From Reinekea forsetii (lineage in GTDB: Bacteria > Pseudomonadota > Gammaproteobacteria > Pseudomonadales > Natronospirillaceae), in NCBI RefSeq assembly GCF_002795845.1, contig NZ_CP011797.1, positions 3,324,001-3,388,000 of the forward strand: a stretch of 64,000 nt of DNA, given 5' to 3'. Both the position numbers and the translations under genes were made by a program. A model generated the notes under the pieces. That model was not told the DNA's origin. It saw only the letters and a list, made by a program, of their open reading frames with translations, and did no database searches. Below, in pieces: positions 22,680-32,185 of this stretch. Numbering within the stretch: the stretch's first letter is position 1; each line of letters starts with the position of its first letter.

Positions 22680-23217
22680 TAGGGTTACTCCGCTATGTTT
22701 TTTTTACTTATTCACTGCGAAGCCTGATCCTTCAAACGAGACTGCATTCCTTCGCGAAAGTAAGGCTGGATGGGAAAGTATATTCCGATCAATGTGGCAC
22801 GACGAGTTGACGAATGGGGTTGAAAGATGGAAATGGATGGAGTGTGGAAAAATATTACTATCACCCGCAATGATAATGGTAGGCAAAAGGTCCGTTTCTC
22901 CGTCCCGCGATAAGGCTTTACAACATAAAATTCAACCAGCGATCAATAAGTGACGGGTAACCCTCATAAACTTGAGTATTAAAACCAAGAATAAAGACCG
23001 CAGCATGCGGTTTTTTATCCTGCCCGTTCTAGCAGCATACTCCAGGGCTTTAGCGTTGAGTGGGCGGGGTCGTGATTTTACTCCACCCCTATAAACTTTC
23101 AAACCGCTCTGGGATTGTCACCGCAATTGTCTGCCATAGAATGGCGTTAGGTGACGATAATTAAGTCCGTATATTGCCGCAAAAATAAAAATATTTTTTT
23201 AAAGGCAGAACGTCACT
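22680..23217. promoter_or_regulatory. Divergent regulatory region of the starch locus
   Basis: About 540 bp before the first possible ORF on the plus side. It includes an inverted, G/C-rich motif pair (GGGGTCG near 23067 and TCCACCCC near 23082) that could be an activator or repressor site, and an AT-rich stretch at 23185-23205 just upstream of the small ORF. I see no convincing MalT or LacI-type palindrome. The plus-strand ORF at 22618-22953 overlapping the amylase start is not convincing as a gene. Confidence 0.4.
22996..23017 (+). terminator. Isolated terminator-like hairpin in the amylase-pullulanase gap
   Basis: ACCGC and GCGGT form a short stem around AGCAT, followed by six T residues on the plus strand; the complement also ends in CTTTATT. 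No annotated gene ends here, so it may close a short untranslated RNA from the plus strand (about 22700-23016) or act as an attenuator. Confidence 0.5.
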
Positions 23218-23409
23218 GTGAACATACTAAATTCTTATGCCGCTTTGTCGGCTAGCTCGGGCCATAGTTCACTAACTATTCCGGCACTCCCGAACTCAGG
23301 TCAGATCCGAGCCAAGCTCAACAAATCCAAACTCCTCTATTTTGCAATGGCCGATTATTTCAGCGCGGGCAAGGCGGATAGATTGCGTGTCGTTTTACCT
23401 CAGCAGTAG
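23218..23409 (+). CDS. Possible small protein upstream of pullulanase
   Basis: A 63-residue ORF beginning with GTG, ending 42 bp before the pullulanase start and on the same strand. AAAGG lies 13 nt upstream of the GTG, a poor distance. The product has a Ser/Leu-rich start (MNILNSYAALSASS) and a basic C-terminal half (RAKLNKSKLLYFAMADYFSA). There is no membrane helix or known domain. It could be a leader peptide or a chance ORF. Confidence 0.3.
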   Translation: MNILNSYAALSASSGHSSLTIPALPNSGQIRAKLNKSKLLYFAMADYFSAGKADRLRVVLPQQ

Positions 23410-23451
23410 CTCAACCATAGCCTTCGAAAAACTAACACCGAGGAACTGCCC

Positions 23452-26400
23452 ATGAACATAAGAGTAATAACCGTGGTTAAACTGCTGGTGATTTTATTCA
23501 CCGTCAATTTAACCGCCTGCATGCCCGATCCCGCCAACGCCCTGATTGAGATTGAAGCGCATCAGGCCATCGTCTATTACCAGCGCGATGGCGCTGATTA
23601 TGACGGCTGGGGCCTACATCTATGGGATGATATTGGCAGCGTGACCGACGAGGTCGCCAGCGCCACCAGCTGGTCCGAGCCGCTGCTGGCGACCGGGATA
23701 CACCCGCTGTACGGCGCCTATTATATAATTGATTTACGCACCGACGACTGGGCCGATTTCAAATTTATTGTCCACCAGGGTGATAGCAAAGATTTGGGCG
23801 GTGCCGATCATGTTTTTAGTCGCGCAGTGCTGAGCCAAGACGTCTTTACCTTTCAAGGTGTCGGCGAACTGTTTCCCGAGCCATTGCTCGAAGCACCTGT
23901 TTTGTTATCAGGCGCCTCGGCCCACTTTATTGATATCGCCAATCCCGGCGGTGCAAGCCTGGTCTACAAAACTCGCTCAACCGCCAACAGCATAGCCCTA
24001 TGGCATTCGCCCACGGCGGCGCTAAAGTTCGACGCTGAGAGTAAGTCGGTCTCTGGCGGCACGCCGATTAGCATGACCCCGGCCACCATGAGTTCGGCAC
24101 AAAAAGCGGCCTATCCGCATTTGGCCAGCTTCGATGGCTACGGGTTGGATGCCACCGCCGAGGACGCTAAAAATCTGGTCAAGGACCAGCTGTGGACGGT
24201 CGAAAGCAACGCCGCCCATGAGGTGGTGCGCTTAACGCGCGTGCAAACAGCACCCTTATTGGACAGGCTCTATTATGAGGCGGCCCGGGATGCACAATTG
24301 GGTGCCTTTAATAACGCCGGCCATACGCAATTTTCGCTCTGGGCACCGACCGCGCAGGAAGTCTCGGTAAAGGTCTACGACAGTCAATTTGCCTTAGTCA
24401 GAACCGTTCCCCTGACCGAAGATAGCGCGACCGGTATTTGGTCGGTCAGCGCACCCTTAGATTTAACCGGCCATTATTATCGCTATAAGTTAACCCTGTT
24501 CCATTACGCCAGCGGTGCCATTGAATGTCTCGAGGTTACCGACCCCTATAGCTTGAGCCTGGCGCTTAACTCAACCTTTTCGCAGGTCGTCGATCTCGGT
24601 GCCGAGGCTCTGCTGCCAGCCGGTTGGCAGGCGTTCGAGCCGTCCAACTTGGTCAACTCCGAAGACATGGTCAATCCCGAAGACATGGCCATCTATGAAG
24701 CTCACATTCGCGATCTCAGTATAGCGGACACCACCAAGGTCGATGCAGCAGCCGATGGCAAGTACCTAGCCTTCACCGATGCCAATCGCGAGTCGATGCG
24801 CCATTTACAGGCATTGCGTGCCGCCGGCATGACCGCCGTACAGATTCTGCCCGCTTTTGATATCGCCACCATCGATGAGGACGCGAGTGCACGGGTCGAT
24901 ATCGATGACACCTTGGCCGACTACTGTGCGATTAGCAGCGCAGCGCAAGCCAAGGCACTCGAACTGGGCCTAACCTGCGACAGCACACTGATCAGTGCCG
25001 CACTAGCGTCACTGAATCCTACGACCGGGGCTGCTCAGGATTTTTATGTCTACCTGCGCCCGCAAGATAGCTTTAATTGGGGTTACGACCCCTTCCACTA
25101 TACCGTGCCCGAAGGCAGCTACTCGTCCGATCCGAGCTCCATGGCGCGCATTCTGGAGTTTCGTGCCATGGTCCAAGCGCTGCATGATATGGACTTTAGG
25201 GTCGTCATGGACGTGGTCTATAACCACACCAACGCCAGCGGTCTGGCTGCCAAGTCGGTACTCGACAAGGTAGTGCCAGGCTATTACCACCGCCGCGATG
25301 TCGACTCCGGTGTGGTGACGCGCGATTCCTGCTGCGACGATACCGCAACCGAACATAAGATGATGGCCAAGTTAATGACCGACTCTCTGGTGGTCTGGGC
25401 CGACCAGTACCACATCGATGCCTTCCGATTCGATCTGATGGGTCTGCAAACCAAGGTGTCTATGGAGCAAGCGCTGGTCGCGGTACAGGCGGTCAATCCC
25501 GCGATCTACTTCTATGGTGAAGGCTGGGACTATGGTGCGGCGGGTCAGAATAAACGTGGCACCAATGCCTCGCAAAGCAATATAGCCGGTACCGGCATCG
25601 GTACCTTTACCGATCGATTGCGCGACGGCATACGCGGCGGTGGGCCCTTCGACGAGCTTGGGGATAGCGCAGGGGAAGATAGCCTGCGTCGCAACCAAGG
25701 GCTGGCCAATAGCGCCATCCCGAACGAGCTGAACTGGCTTGACTCATTCGACCCCGATGCCGGCACCGCCAACGACAATCAACTCACGCCGGACTTGGAG
25801 TTGGCCGCAGCGGTGCTGAGCAATGCCGATATTGTGCGCATTGGCCTGGCCGGTAACCTGAAGAGCTTTGTCTTGACCAACAGCCACGATGACTTGGTGA
25901 ACGGCACGCAAATCGATTACAAGGGCCAACCCGCAGCATATGCCGATGACCCGCAAGAGATTATCAACTACGTGTCCAAACACGATAATCAAACCCTCTG
26001 GGACATCATCGCCTATAAGGCGGCGAACACCGTCAGTAGCGCAGACCGTGCCCGTATGCAGTCATTAGCGGTGGCCACCGGTACCTATGCCCAAGGCGTG
26101 CCCTTTTATCACCTGGGCGTCGACCTCTTACGCTCTAAGTCGATGGAACGCGATTCCTATGATTCCGGCGATTGGTTTAACAGAGTTGATTTTGCCAAGC
26201 TGGCGGACAGCAACTGGCACGTTGGCTTACCGCGGGAAGATAAGGACGCCGCAAACTGGCCCTTTATTCAACAGGTTACCGCCAACCCCGATGCCAACCC
26301 CAGCGTGGCCGATGTGGATTGGATGCGCCAGTCCTTCCAAGAAATGCTCAGCATCCGCGCCGACAGCCCGCTATTTCGGCTCACCAGCGCAGCCGAGGTT

Positions 26401-27711
26401 ATTAATCGCGTCGCCTTCCACAATACCGGCTCCAGCCAGACCGCCGGCCTGATCGCGATGTCGATCGATGATGGGGTGCACGCCGGTAACGATCTGGATG
26501 CCCAATACGATGCCCTTATGGTGGTTTTTAACTACACCGATATGTCACACCAAGTAGTGGTGCCAGATGCAGCTGATTTTGAATTGCATGCCATTCAACA
26601 GGCCTCTGCTGACAGCAGCGTGCAAAGCGCCAACTTTGCGCTGATCGCTGGCGAGCCTACCTTTCACGTTCCCGCGCTAACCGCTGCCGTATTTGTATTG
26701 CCGCAGAACGGTGCTCAGGGTGACGGCTTACCGGCCGGAGATGTGCCCCCCTTCGGCACCACCACCCTGTATGCCGTGGGGGCCTTCTCGAATTGGGCGC
26801 ATCGTTATGACGGCTATTACATCGGCGAAGACCGTTATGAGTTCCCGATAAACCTGCCAAGCGCCGGCACCTTTGACTTCCGTTTTGCCGACAAAAACTG
26901 GGCCAGTTCGACCAATGCCGACAGCTTCAGCAATGGGCCCGGTTCGGCATTTACGCTCACGGCATCAGGGGATAGCGACAACAATTTTTTACTCAGCGTG
27001 GCGCCCAGTCAGGCGGGTGATTATCGCATTCAGTTGGACCTGCGCAATCCGGTCCCGGTGATCACCATCAGCGCCGCCAACTTTGATCTGGGTGCCGATA
27101 TGTATCTTATGGGCACCCTACTCACGCCCAATTGGAGCCCACTGAACGCCGGTTTGTTGGCCTATCGGGGTGCTGGCGACTATCGCGTGCGGCTCGATGC
27201 CAGCCCCGGCGACTATAGCTTTAAGGTCGCCGATGCCGGCTGGAGCAATGGCACCAACTTTGGTGCCGGCAGCACTAACGGCGTCACCTTGGGCAAGGCG
27301 ATGGAACTCGACGGCATAGGTGATATTGCGATTAGTATTCCTGTGGCGGGCGTATACAACTTCAGCCTCGACACCGGCCGCAGCGTGAGTGTGCCGAGCC
27401 TGACTGTGGCCGCCTACCCAGAGATGTTTGTGCGCGGTGACATGAATGGCTGGAGCACGGCGGACAGGCTCAGTTATGACGGCATGGGCCGGTATTCTGC
27501 CACGCTTACCTTAGACGTGGGCCGCTATGGCTTTAAGTTTTCCAATGAAGACTGGAGCAACGCCTTTGGATTTGGCAGCTCACAGGACCCAGGCTCTATT
27601 GTCTTGACCGACAACGGCGGTAATCTGTTGCTGGACGTGACAGTAGCAGGTGACTATCACTTTCGGCTCGATGCCATCGGCGAGGTTATCGGGGTAACCC
27701 TGGTACCCTAG
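23452..27711 (+). CDS. pulA: Surface lipoprotein pullulanase (GH13, alpha-1,6-glucosidase)
   Basis: A 1419-residue lipoprotein with lipobox NLTAC (Cys about 23) and an AGGA ribosome binding site. Regions: CBM41-like N-terminal domain (about 35-140, IVYYQRDGADYDGWGLHLW), N-terminal Ig-like region, CBM48-type domain (TQFSLWAPTAQEVSVKVYD), and a pullulanase-type catalytic barrel with VVMDVVYNHTN, DAFRFDLMGLQ (nucleophile), YFYGEGWDYG (acid) and YVSKHDNQTLWD. A DUF3372-like domain (FRLTSAAEVINRVAFHNTG) follows. The last 320 residues hold three beta modules, beginning TLYAVGAFSNWAH, MYLMGTLLTPNWS and MFVRGDMNGWST, related to those in the amylase. It removes alpha-1,6 branches from pullulan, glycogen or starch, complementing the neighbouring amylase. 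Confidence 0.92.
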   Translation: MNIRVITVVKLLVILFTVNLTACMPDPANALIEIEAHQAIVYYQRDGADYDGWGLHLWDDIGSVTDEVASATSWSEPLLATGIHPLYGAYYIIDLRTDDWADFKFIVHQGDSKDLGGADHVFSRAVLSQDVFTFQGVGELFPEPLLEAPVLLSGASAHFIDIANPGGASLVYKTRSTANSIALWHSPTAALKFDAESKSVSGGTPISMTPATMSSAQKAAYPHLASFDGYGLDATAEDAKNLVKDQLWTVESNAAHEVVRLTRVQTAPLLDRLYYEAARDAQLGAFNNAGHTQFSLWAPTAQEVSVKVYDSQFALVRTVPLTEDSATGIWSVSAPLDLTGHYYRYKLTLFHYASGAIECLEVTDPYSLSLALNSTFSQVVDLGAEALLPAGWQAFEPSNLVNSEDMVNPEDMAIYEAHIRDLSIADTTKVDAAADGKYLAFTDANRESMRHLQALRAAGMTAVQILPAFDIATIDEDASARVDIDDTLADYCAISSAAQAKALELGLTCDSTLISAALASLNPTTGAAQDFYVYLRPQDSFNWGYDPFHYTVPEGSYSSDPSSMARILEFRAMVQALHDMDFRVVMDVVYNHTNASGLAAKSVLDKVVPGYYHRRDVDSGVVTRDSCCDDTATEHKMMAKLMTDSLVVWADQYHIDAFRFDLMGLQTKVSMEQALVAVQAVNPAIYFYGEGWDYGAAGQNKRGTNASQSNIAGTGIGTFTDRLRDGIRGGGPFDELGDSAGEDSLRRNQGLANSAIPNELNWLDSFDPDAGTANDNQLTPDLELAAAVLSNADIVRIGLAGNLKSFVLTNSHDDLVNGTQIDYKGQPAAYADDPQEIINYVSKHDNQTLWDIIAYKAANTVSSADRARMQSLAVATGTYAQGVPFYHLGVDLLRSKSMERDSYDSGDWFNRVDFAKLADSNWHVGLPREDKDAANWPFIQQVTANPDANPSVADVDWMRQSFQEMLSIRADSPLFRLTSAAEVINRVAFHNTGSSQTAGLIAMSIDDGVHAGNDLDAQYDALMVVFNYTDMSHQVVVPDAADFELHAIQQASADSSVQSANFALIAGEPTFHVPALTAAVFVLPQNGAQGDGLPAGDVPPFGTTTLYAVGAFSNWAHRYDGYYIGEDRYEFPINLPSAGTFDFRFADKNWASSTNADSFSNGPGSAFTLTASGDSDNNFLLSVAPSQAGDYRIQLDLRNPVPVITISAANFDLGADMYLMGTLLTPNWSPLNAGLLAYRGAGDYRVRLDASPGDYSFKVADAGWSNGTNFGAGSTNGVTLGKAMELDGIGDIAISIPVAGVYNFSLDTGRSVSVPSLTVAAYPEMFVRGDMNGWSTADRLSYDGMGRYSATLTLDVGRYGFKFSNEDWSNAFGFGSSQDPGSIVLTDNGGNLLLDVTVAGDYHFRLDAIGEVIGVTLVP

Positions 27712-27741
27712 TCAGCTACTGTATCCGATACAAATAAGACA

Positions 27742-27763
27742 TTACCGGCCTATAAGCCGGTAA
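27742..27763 (+). terminator. Stem-loop after pullulanase
   Basis: TTACCGGC (27742-27749) and GCCGGTAA (27756-27763) form a perfect 8 bp stem with loop CTATAA about 30 bp past the pulA stop. The T tract is poor, so it is a weak terminator or a 3'-end stabiliser; it also lies between converging genes. Confidence 0.5.
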
Positions 27764-27806
27764 CGTCTGGGTACAAAATTTACTATTGCGTCGCTACGGA
27801 TAACCC

Positions 27807-28028
27807 TTAAGGCCCACGGTTAAAGGGGTGATGGGCGCGCAGATCCCGGTCGTGGACCCTGTGTGCGCCATCGCCATTGTAATAACCTAGATCGCGCCGC
27901 ATATGCTCATTGAGATGGGGAAAATCAATTTTATGTATCTTCTTACGTCGAAGAATAATACGACCGATAACAGCGCGCACTTTATAGAACAAACTAACCA
28001 AGCTAATAATACATCCTTGTTGATACAT
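27807..28028 (-). CDS. Small basic protein with HMRRDLGYYNGD motif (paralogue of 36183-36413)
   Basis: The ATG at 28028 gives 73 residues; TTG at 28040 and GTG at 28037 are alternatives and none has a good ribosome binding site. An N-terminal hydrophobic or amphipathic segment (CIISLVSLFYKVRAVIGRII) leads to a basic stretch (LRRKKIHKI), then NEHMRRDLGYYNGDGAHRVHDRD and a C-terminal NRGP. The middle and end match a second gene 8.4 kb away nearly residue for residue. The layout recalls DUF1127-type small proteins, which end in a short R-D-I/L-G helix, but that is only a resemblance. It sits at the junction of ordinary and AT-rich DNA. Confidence 0.6.
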   Translation of the reverse strand: MYQQGCIISLVSLFYKVRAVIGRIILRRKKIHKIDFPHLNEHMRRDLGYYNGDGAHRVHDRDLRAHHPFNRGP

Positions 28029-28257
28029 CCGTATCACCAACTAAGTTACCACTACGAAGCGTTCCTCGCTTCCCGTTATAGGCATATTAATATTATTATG
28101 TTTTTGAAATCAAGAAATTAAAAATATTTTTAATATACTTTAAAGTAATTTAAGAATGTAGCTTTGGCAGGATAATATTGATAACGTTGCCATGGAATTA
28201 TCACTAACAATAAAGCTCACCATAAAACGTAATCTAACGTTAAGCTAATTAAGCTGG

Positions 28258-28839
28258 TTAAGCATTGCCCCCGGTAACTTTCAGCGCATCCATGATCGCA
28301 TTCTCAGATTGAAAAACAGCTAGGGTTTTTTCAACACTATAGGGAGCCTCTTCGAGGGACATGGGTTCCCACTCGCTACGGTCAATTTCAAAAAAGTTAC
28401 CGCCGTAGATATGAATAGCGCGCGTAAAGGTGTCCGTCGGATTCGTTACTGAATGTATCAGGTTCTTACCAAGGGAGGCCGATTCCCCTGCGGCAATCGA
28501 TATGGCACCCGCCGCTTCAATTTTACCATTGGGATCGTTTTTCACTCTACGCCAAAAGATATTATCTTCTCTACCGGCATACACGCCGATAACAGCCCAC
28601 ACATTATGGTTATGCGCATTCAATGTCATTTTTGGTGCCCAAACGACATTGATGATTGTCAGCTCGTCGGAAACATAGAGCTTTTCAATCCCGGCTATCG
28701 TTTGATGCCCCAAAGCCTGACTAAGGGAATCCGGGTCAGACAGTAACTTATCCACAATCTTAGAAATGTGCTCTTGCGGTTTTTCTTCCCCTAACGCCAC
28801 TTTGCAGGCTGATACCAATGCTTCAAGATCAAACGACAT
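28258..28839 (-). CDS. Cysteine dioxygenase-like cupin protein
   Basis: A 193-residue protein with the compact cupin fold of the cysteine/thiol dioxygenase group. The first cupin motif is seen as NAHNHNVWAVIGVYAGREDN (metal-binding His pair and the following Glu-like position), the second as LGKNLIHSVTNPTDTFTRAIHIYGGN (third His). These enzymes oxidise thiols such as cysteine or 3-mercaptopropionate with non-heme iron. The substrate is not certain; many short members are annotated only as predicted metal-dependent enzymes. It lies 82 bp downstream of SelO on the same strand, which might suggest a joint role in redox or sulfur metabolism, but that is only context. Confidence 0.72.
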   Translation of the reverse strand: MSFDLEALVSACKVALGEEKPQEHISKIVDKLLSDPDSLSQALGHQTIAGIEKLYVSDELTIINVVWAPKMTLNAHNHNVWAVIGVYAGREDNIFWRRVKNDPNGKIEAAGAISIAAGESASLGKNLIHSVTNPTDTFTRAIHIYGGNFFEIDRSEWEPMSLEEAPYSVEKTLAVFQSENAIMDALKVTGGNA

Positions 28840-28921
28840 ACTACACCCCTTAATTACAGAAAAATGGATTGACTAAACAGGCCTTAAGTTGTTTGAGCAT
28901 TACTTTTTTAGACCCCTAACA

Positions 28922-30688
28922 TCACGACGAGCAACTAAGATGAGACAAGCCCCCCACCGCGAAAAACTCGGTCGGTTTCAACCTATAGTATTTATCTTCC
29001 ACATCCTGTGACTGCTCCGCATAGGGCTGTGTCATCACATCCTGCAGTTCTCGAATTAGAGCATAATTACCCGCTGCTGCTTGTTGATAAGCCGGCACGA
29101 CGAACCACTCTCGCAGAATGTATTTTGGGTTAACGAGCTTCATCTGCCTAGAAATCTCATCACTGGATCGGTGCGAACTATCATTCGCGTTAATGCCGTA
29201 ATTGAGCAGCGTTTTCCAATTTTCGAGCCACTCGGTCCAGCGTTGATCGAGCGCTTCGGCGTCTGCATCAAGCGCCGAGTTAGGGTAGAAGCTTTTCTTG
29301 AGAGAGCGAATGTCGTTGGGTAGGGACGAGAGCTCGCGGTAGAAAATAGTGTAATCGACCGGCGTTTGTATCATCAGGGTTTCAAGGTCACTGAGCAGAA
29401 CCTTGCAAAGAGCCTTTTGATCGGGTGTGCTCAAGGTGCTCAGACCCAACTTGGCGGCCCAGATATTGTCCATTTGCGTTTGCATGAGTCGCGGAAATTC
29501 ACGTTGAATCTCGTCGAGTGCTAGCAAACTGTTCTGATGCGACGCCAGTAACGGCTTTAACGCCAAACAAAACATACCAAAATTCTGCTGCGCTGCGTTG
29601 GGTTGGTTCATGAACGAGAAGTGATGACCGCCACCGGTCCAGGGCTGATAATTGGGGTTAAACATATCGCAAAAACCGAACGGGCCATAATCAAGGGTAA
29701 AGCCACCGGCAGCGCAGTTATCGCTGTTGAAGTTGCCCTGGCAGAAGCCGACACGAATCCAGTTCGCCACCAGCGCCATGAGCCGACTACGAAACTCACG
29801 CGCCAGCGACACCACTTTTTCTGGAGTGGTGAGCTGGCTATCGATCACCTCGGCATACTCACGGTCAATCAGGTGCAACACCAGTTGTTCGAGTTCTGCC
29901 ATCGCGTTCCGATGTGCGTAATTACGGCTTCGGCGCGCGAACAGTTCGAGTTGACCGACGCGAATGAATGACGGTGCGACACGCGTCGAGATGGCGACGG
30001 CTTCGAGTATAAGCTGGTCAGGATTCTCCGAGCGCGAATTCTCTGAGTACCAGGGTCGCTGTACCTGCTCCGTTTTTGACGCGACCAAGCTCAGTGACCG
30101 AGATGTGGGCACACCCAATGCGTGCATATGCTCCTGAGCCAAGAACTCGCGGATACTAGAGCGCAACACAGCACGACCGTCCGCGCCGCGGCAGTAGGGC
30201 GTACGACCGCCACCTTTGAGCTGCATTTCCCAGCGTTGCCCCTTGATGACGGCCTCGAGTACCGAAATGGCACGACCATCTCCATATCCGTTACCGGTTT
30301 GGAACGGGCACTGCTGGGTGTATTCAGTGCCGTAGATCGACAGTGCATATCCAGTGGCCCAGCCGACCTTGCGCATTGGCTCTGGAACCTGAGCGATATC
30401 GCCGGAGAACAGGCGAATGAAGTCAGTGGTCTTTGCCATGCTGTCAGCGAAGCCGAGCTCGGAAAAAAAGCCTTTGCTGTGGGCTACATACTCTGGATCT
30501 TTGATGGCCGTAGGGCTGACAGGGACGTAATGACCCGTGAAGACTTGTCGCGGCGCGTGGTCGGCACCATCATCCCGCGCATCAGGATCAGCGTTGAGCG
30601 TGTCCATGAGGGAATAGTTTGCCAACTTCGCAAGATCGCTGAGTGTTGAGATTGTTGAGGCGGTTTTCTCGGGGTGTCGGTCTGTCAT
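28922..30688 (-). CDS. selO: Protein adenylyltransferase SelO (UPF0061/YdiU family)
   Basis: A 588-residue pseudokinase-fold enzyme that transfers AMP from ATP to Ser/Thr/Tyr of proteins (AMPylation) and is linked to oxidative-stress response. Hallmarks: [79 protein letters not shown] (catalytic Asp and Asn) and [14 protein letters not shown]. It ends SHLSCSS, keeping the conserved Cys at the third residue from the end that is selenocysteine in animals. The length is somewhat over the E. coli protein's because of an extended N-terminus. The assignment is secure. Confidence 0.93.
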   Translation of the reverse strand: MTDRHPEKTASTISTLSDLAKLANYSLMDTLNADPDARDDGADHAPRQVFTGHYVPVSPTAIKDPEYVAHSKGFFSELGFADSMAKTTDFIRLFSGDIAQVPEPMRKVGWATGYALSIYGTEYTQQCPFQTGNGYGDGRAISVLEAVIKGQRWEMQLKGGGRTPYCRGADGRAVLRSSIREFLAQEHMHALGVPTSRSLSLVASKTEQVQRPWYSENSRSENPDQLILEAVAISTRVAPSFIRVGQLELFARRSRNYAHRNAMAELEQLVLHLIDREYAEVIDSQLTTPEKVVSLAREFRSRLMALVANWIRVGFCQGNFNSDNCAAGGFTLDYGPFGFCDMFNPNYQPWTGGGHHFSFMNQPNAAQQNFGMFCLALKPLLASHQNSLLALDEIQREFPRLMQTQMDNIWAAKLGLSTLSTPDQKALCKVLLSDLETLMIQTPVDYTIFYRELSSLPNDIRSLKKSFYPNSALDADAEALDQRWTEWLENWKTLLNYGINANDSSHRSSDEISRQMKLVNPKYILREWFVVPAYQQAAAGNYALIRELQDVMTQPYAEQSQDVEDKYYRLKPTEFFAVGGLSHLSCSS

Positions 30689-30903
30689 AGCTATTTATAC
30701 CAAGGCTCATAGAGATAAAAATTTATACTTTGGACCTTATCTCCTTATTTGTACAGATGCTTGAACTTGTTGCGGGTATTGGTTATAAGAAGAAGACGCC
30801 CTTTGCGTTTAGGCAGGAAAGGGTTATGGCCAGTTGTACGCGTTGGGATCAAGGTGAGCTAATGGTTCCCTTTGCGATAGCTCTAGAGCTTATTATTCCG
30901 GTT

Positions 30904-31173
30904 TCATTTTAACGAACGCCACAAATAGATACTTAGCAAACAGCCACCCAACAATATTGCCTGATTTATGCGAAACATTAACCTATGTTTTTTCTTACCA
31001 ATTCCAAAGTATATAAGGAGACCTGATATGGGCATTAACATTAACGCAACAAAACCAGCATAGATGGGTACTAAAGAGACATCATCGGCTGGCGTGTCGT
31101 ATGACAGGAACACAAATAACGCTGCTATAAGGAGCGTTACGACTGGTAAAAATGATAGGATATCTTTATTCAT
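30904..31173 (-). CDS. Small three-helix membrane protein
   Basis: An 89-residue protein with hydrophobic segments at about 5-25 (ILSFLPVVTLLIAALFVFLS), 35-58 (SLVPIYAGFVALMLMPISGL) and 68-86 (FRINQAILLGGCLLSIYLW), separated by short loops with a basic GKKKHR turn. No known domain recognised. It starts MNKDIL and stands alone in an AT-rich stretch between nfsA and selO, on the same strand. Compactness and helix spacing suggest a real small inner-membrane protein. Confidence 0.6.
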   Translation of the reverse strand: MNKDILSFLPVVTLLIAALFVFLSYDTPADDVSLVPIYAGFVALMLMPISGLLIYFGIGKKKHRLMFRINQAILLGGCLLSIYLWRSLK

Positions 31174-31235
31174 ATTTATTTTTTAACCTGCTAAATTTGG
31201 GAATAAAATATTACTAAACGTTGGTCGTCGTAAAT

Positions 31236-31967
31236 TCACTGACACTTGAATCCTTTTTTCTCTAAAAACGCTTTCATATGAGTACGGAGGGGCTTAGCCA
31301 TCATCGCTGAGATATTAGAAGTCCAGGTCTCCTCTCTGGAACCACGAGAGCGATTGCGATAGTAGTCGCTACAGATTGCGTTGTACTTTACCAGGCCCGC
31401 TTCATCTGCCTGATACGCCTCCTCTTTCAGAACCATATCTACCGGCAGTCTCGGCTTCTGCTCCTGCTCTCCTAGCGGATATCCAAAACACATACCGAAT
31501 ACCGGATAAACGTGGTTAGGTATTTTTAGCAAGTCACAAACTTGTTCCGGGTCATTTCGGATACCACCAATGAATACGCCACCCAACCCCAGTGATTCCG
31601 CAGCAATCATCGCATTCTGCGCGAACAGGCTGACATCCACTGTGGCGACAATAAATTGTTCCATGGTACCTGAGACCATCTCACTGTTTTCATAAGAGCA
31701 AGCCATCTCAGCTCTTTTCAGGTCTGCACAAAAGACAAGAAATACCGGACTGCTCTCTACCCAACGTTGGGAACCGGCCAGTTCAGCAATCTGCTTGCGT
31801 GTTGTCGTGTTCCTCACCCGAATAACCGAGTATGCCTGAACAAAATTTGATGTCGCCGCACAACCAGCCGCTTCAATAATTGCCGACACCATGTCATCGC
31901 TAACAGGTTCTGGAGCGAACTCCCGAATTGAACGATGATTTTTCAACAGTTTGATAACCTGATTCAT
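31236..31967 (-). CDS. nfsA: Oxygen-insensitive NADPH nitroreductase, NfsA family
   Basis: The ATG at 31967 gives 243 residues with AAGGA 10 nt upstream; an upstream start at 32000 adds 11 residues not found in the family. The protein follows E. coli NfsA along its length: KNHRSIREFAPEPV (FMN-phosphate binding), TSNFVQAYSVIRV, LVFCADLKRAEM, FAQNAMIAAESLGLGGVFIGGIRNDPEQV, VFGMCFGYPLG and TWTSNISAMMAKPLRTHM. It is a flavoenzyme reducing nitroaromatics, quinones and similar compounds with NADPH. Next upstream is a LysR regulator on the same strand, separated by about 200 bp. Confidence 0.92.
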   Translation of the reverse strand: MNQVIKLLKNHRSIREFAPEPVSDDMVSAIIEAAGCAATSNFVQAYSVIRVRNTTTRKQIAELAGSQRWVESSPVFLVFCADLKRAEMACSYENSEMVSGTMEQFIVATVDVSLFAQNAMIAAESLGLGGVFIGGIRNDPEQVCDLLKIPNHVYPVFGMCFGYPLGEQEQKPRLPVDMVLKEEAYQADEAGLVKYNAICSDYYRNRSRGSREETWTSNISAMMAKPLRTHMKAFLEKKGFKCQ

Positions 31968-32185
31968 ATCACATCTATCCTTAATACCTACGTTTGACAA
32001 ATTAGTTGGTCGATAAGCCGCGAACTTTCATATCAGTGGCCCGGCGTTAGCTGGGTTCGACTGCATTTTTTTGTTATGTGGCAATTGGCTATGCTTCATG
32101 TATAACGCAGGGACCTAAAAGCTGACGCTTAAAATAGTAGCTTGAACGGCAATCATCGGCTAGTAACGGTCGTTCCTAGTTAGAG

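Noticed and set aside
22618-22953. Plus-strand ORF of 111 residues over the amylase start
   Set aside because: It begins inside the signal-peptide region of the amylase on the other strand, has no ribosome binding site and no domain; composition is uneven.
30730-30912. 60-residue ORF upstream of selO
   Set aside because: No start signal, no recognisable features; it overlaps the end of the small membrane-protein gene on the opposite strand.
32036-32110. GCGTTAG, TTGTTATG and TATAACGC pieces between nfsA and LysR
   Set aside because: They look like parts of attC sites, but arms do not pair in a proper order; too degenerate to call.
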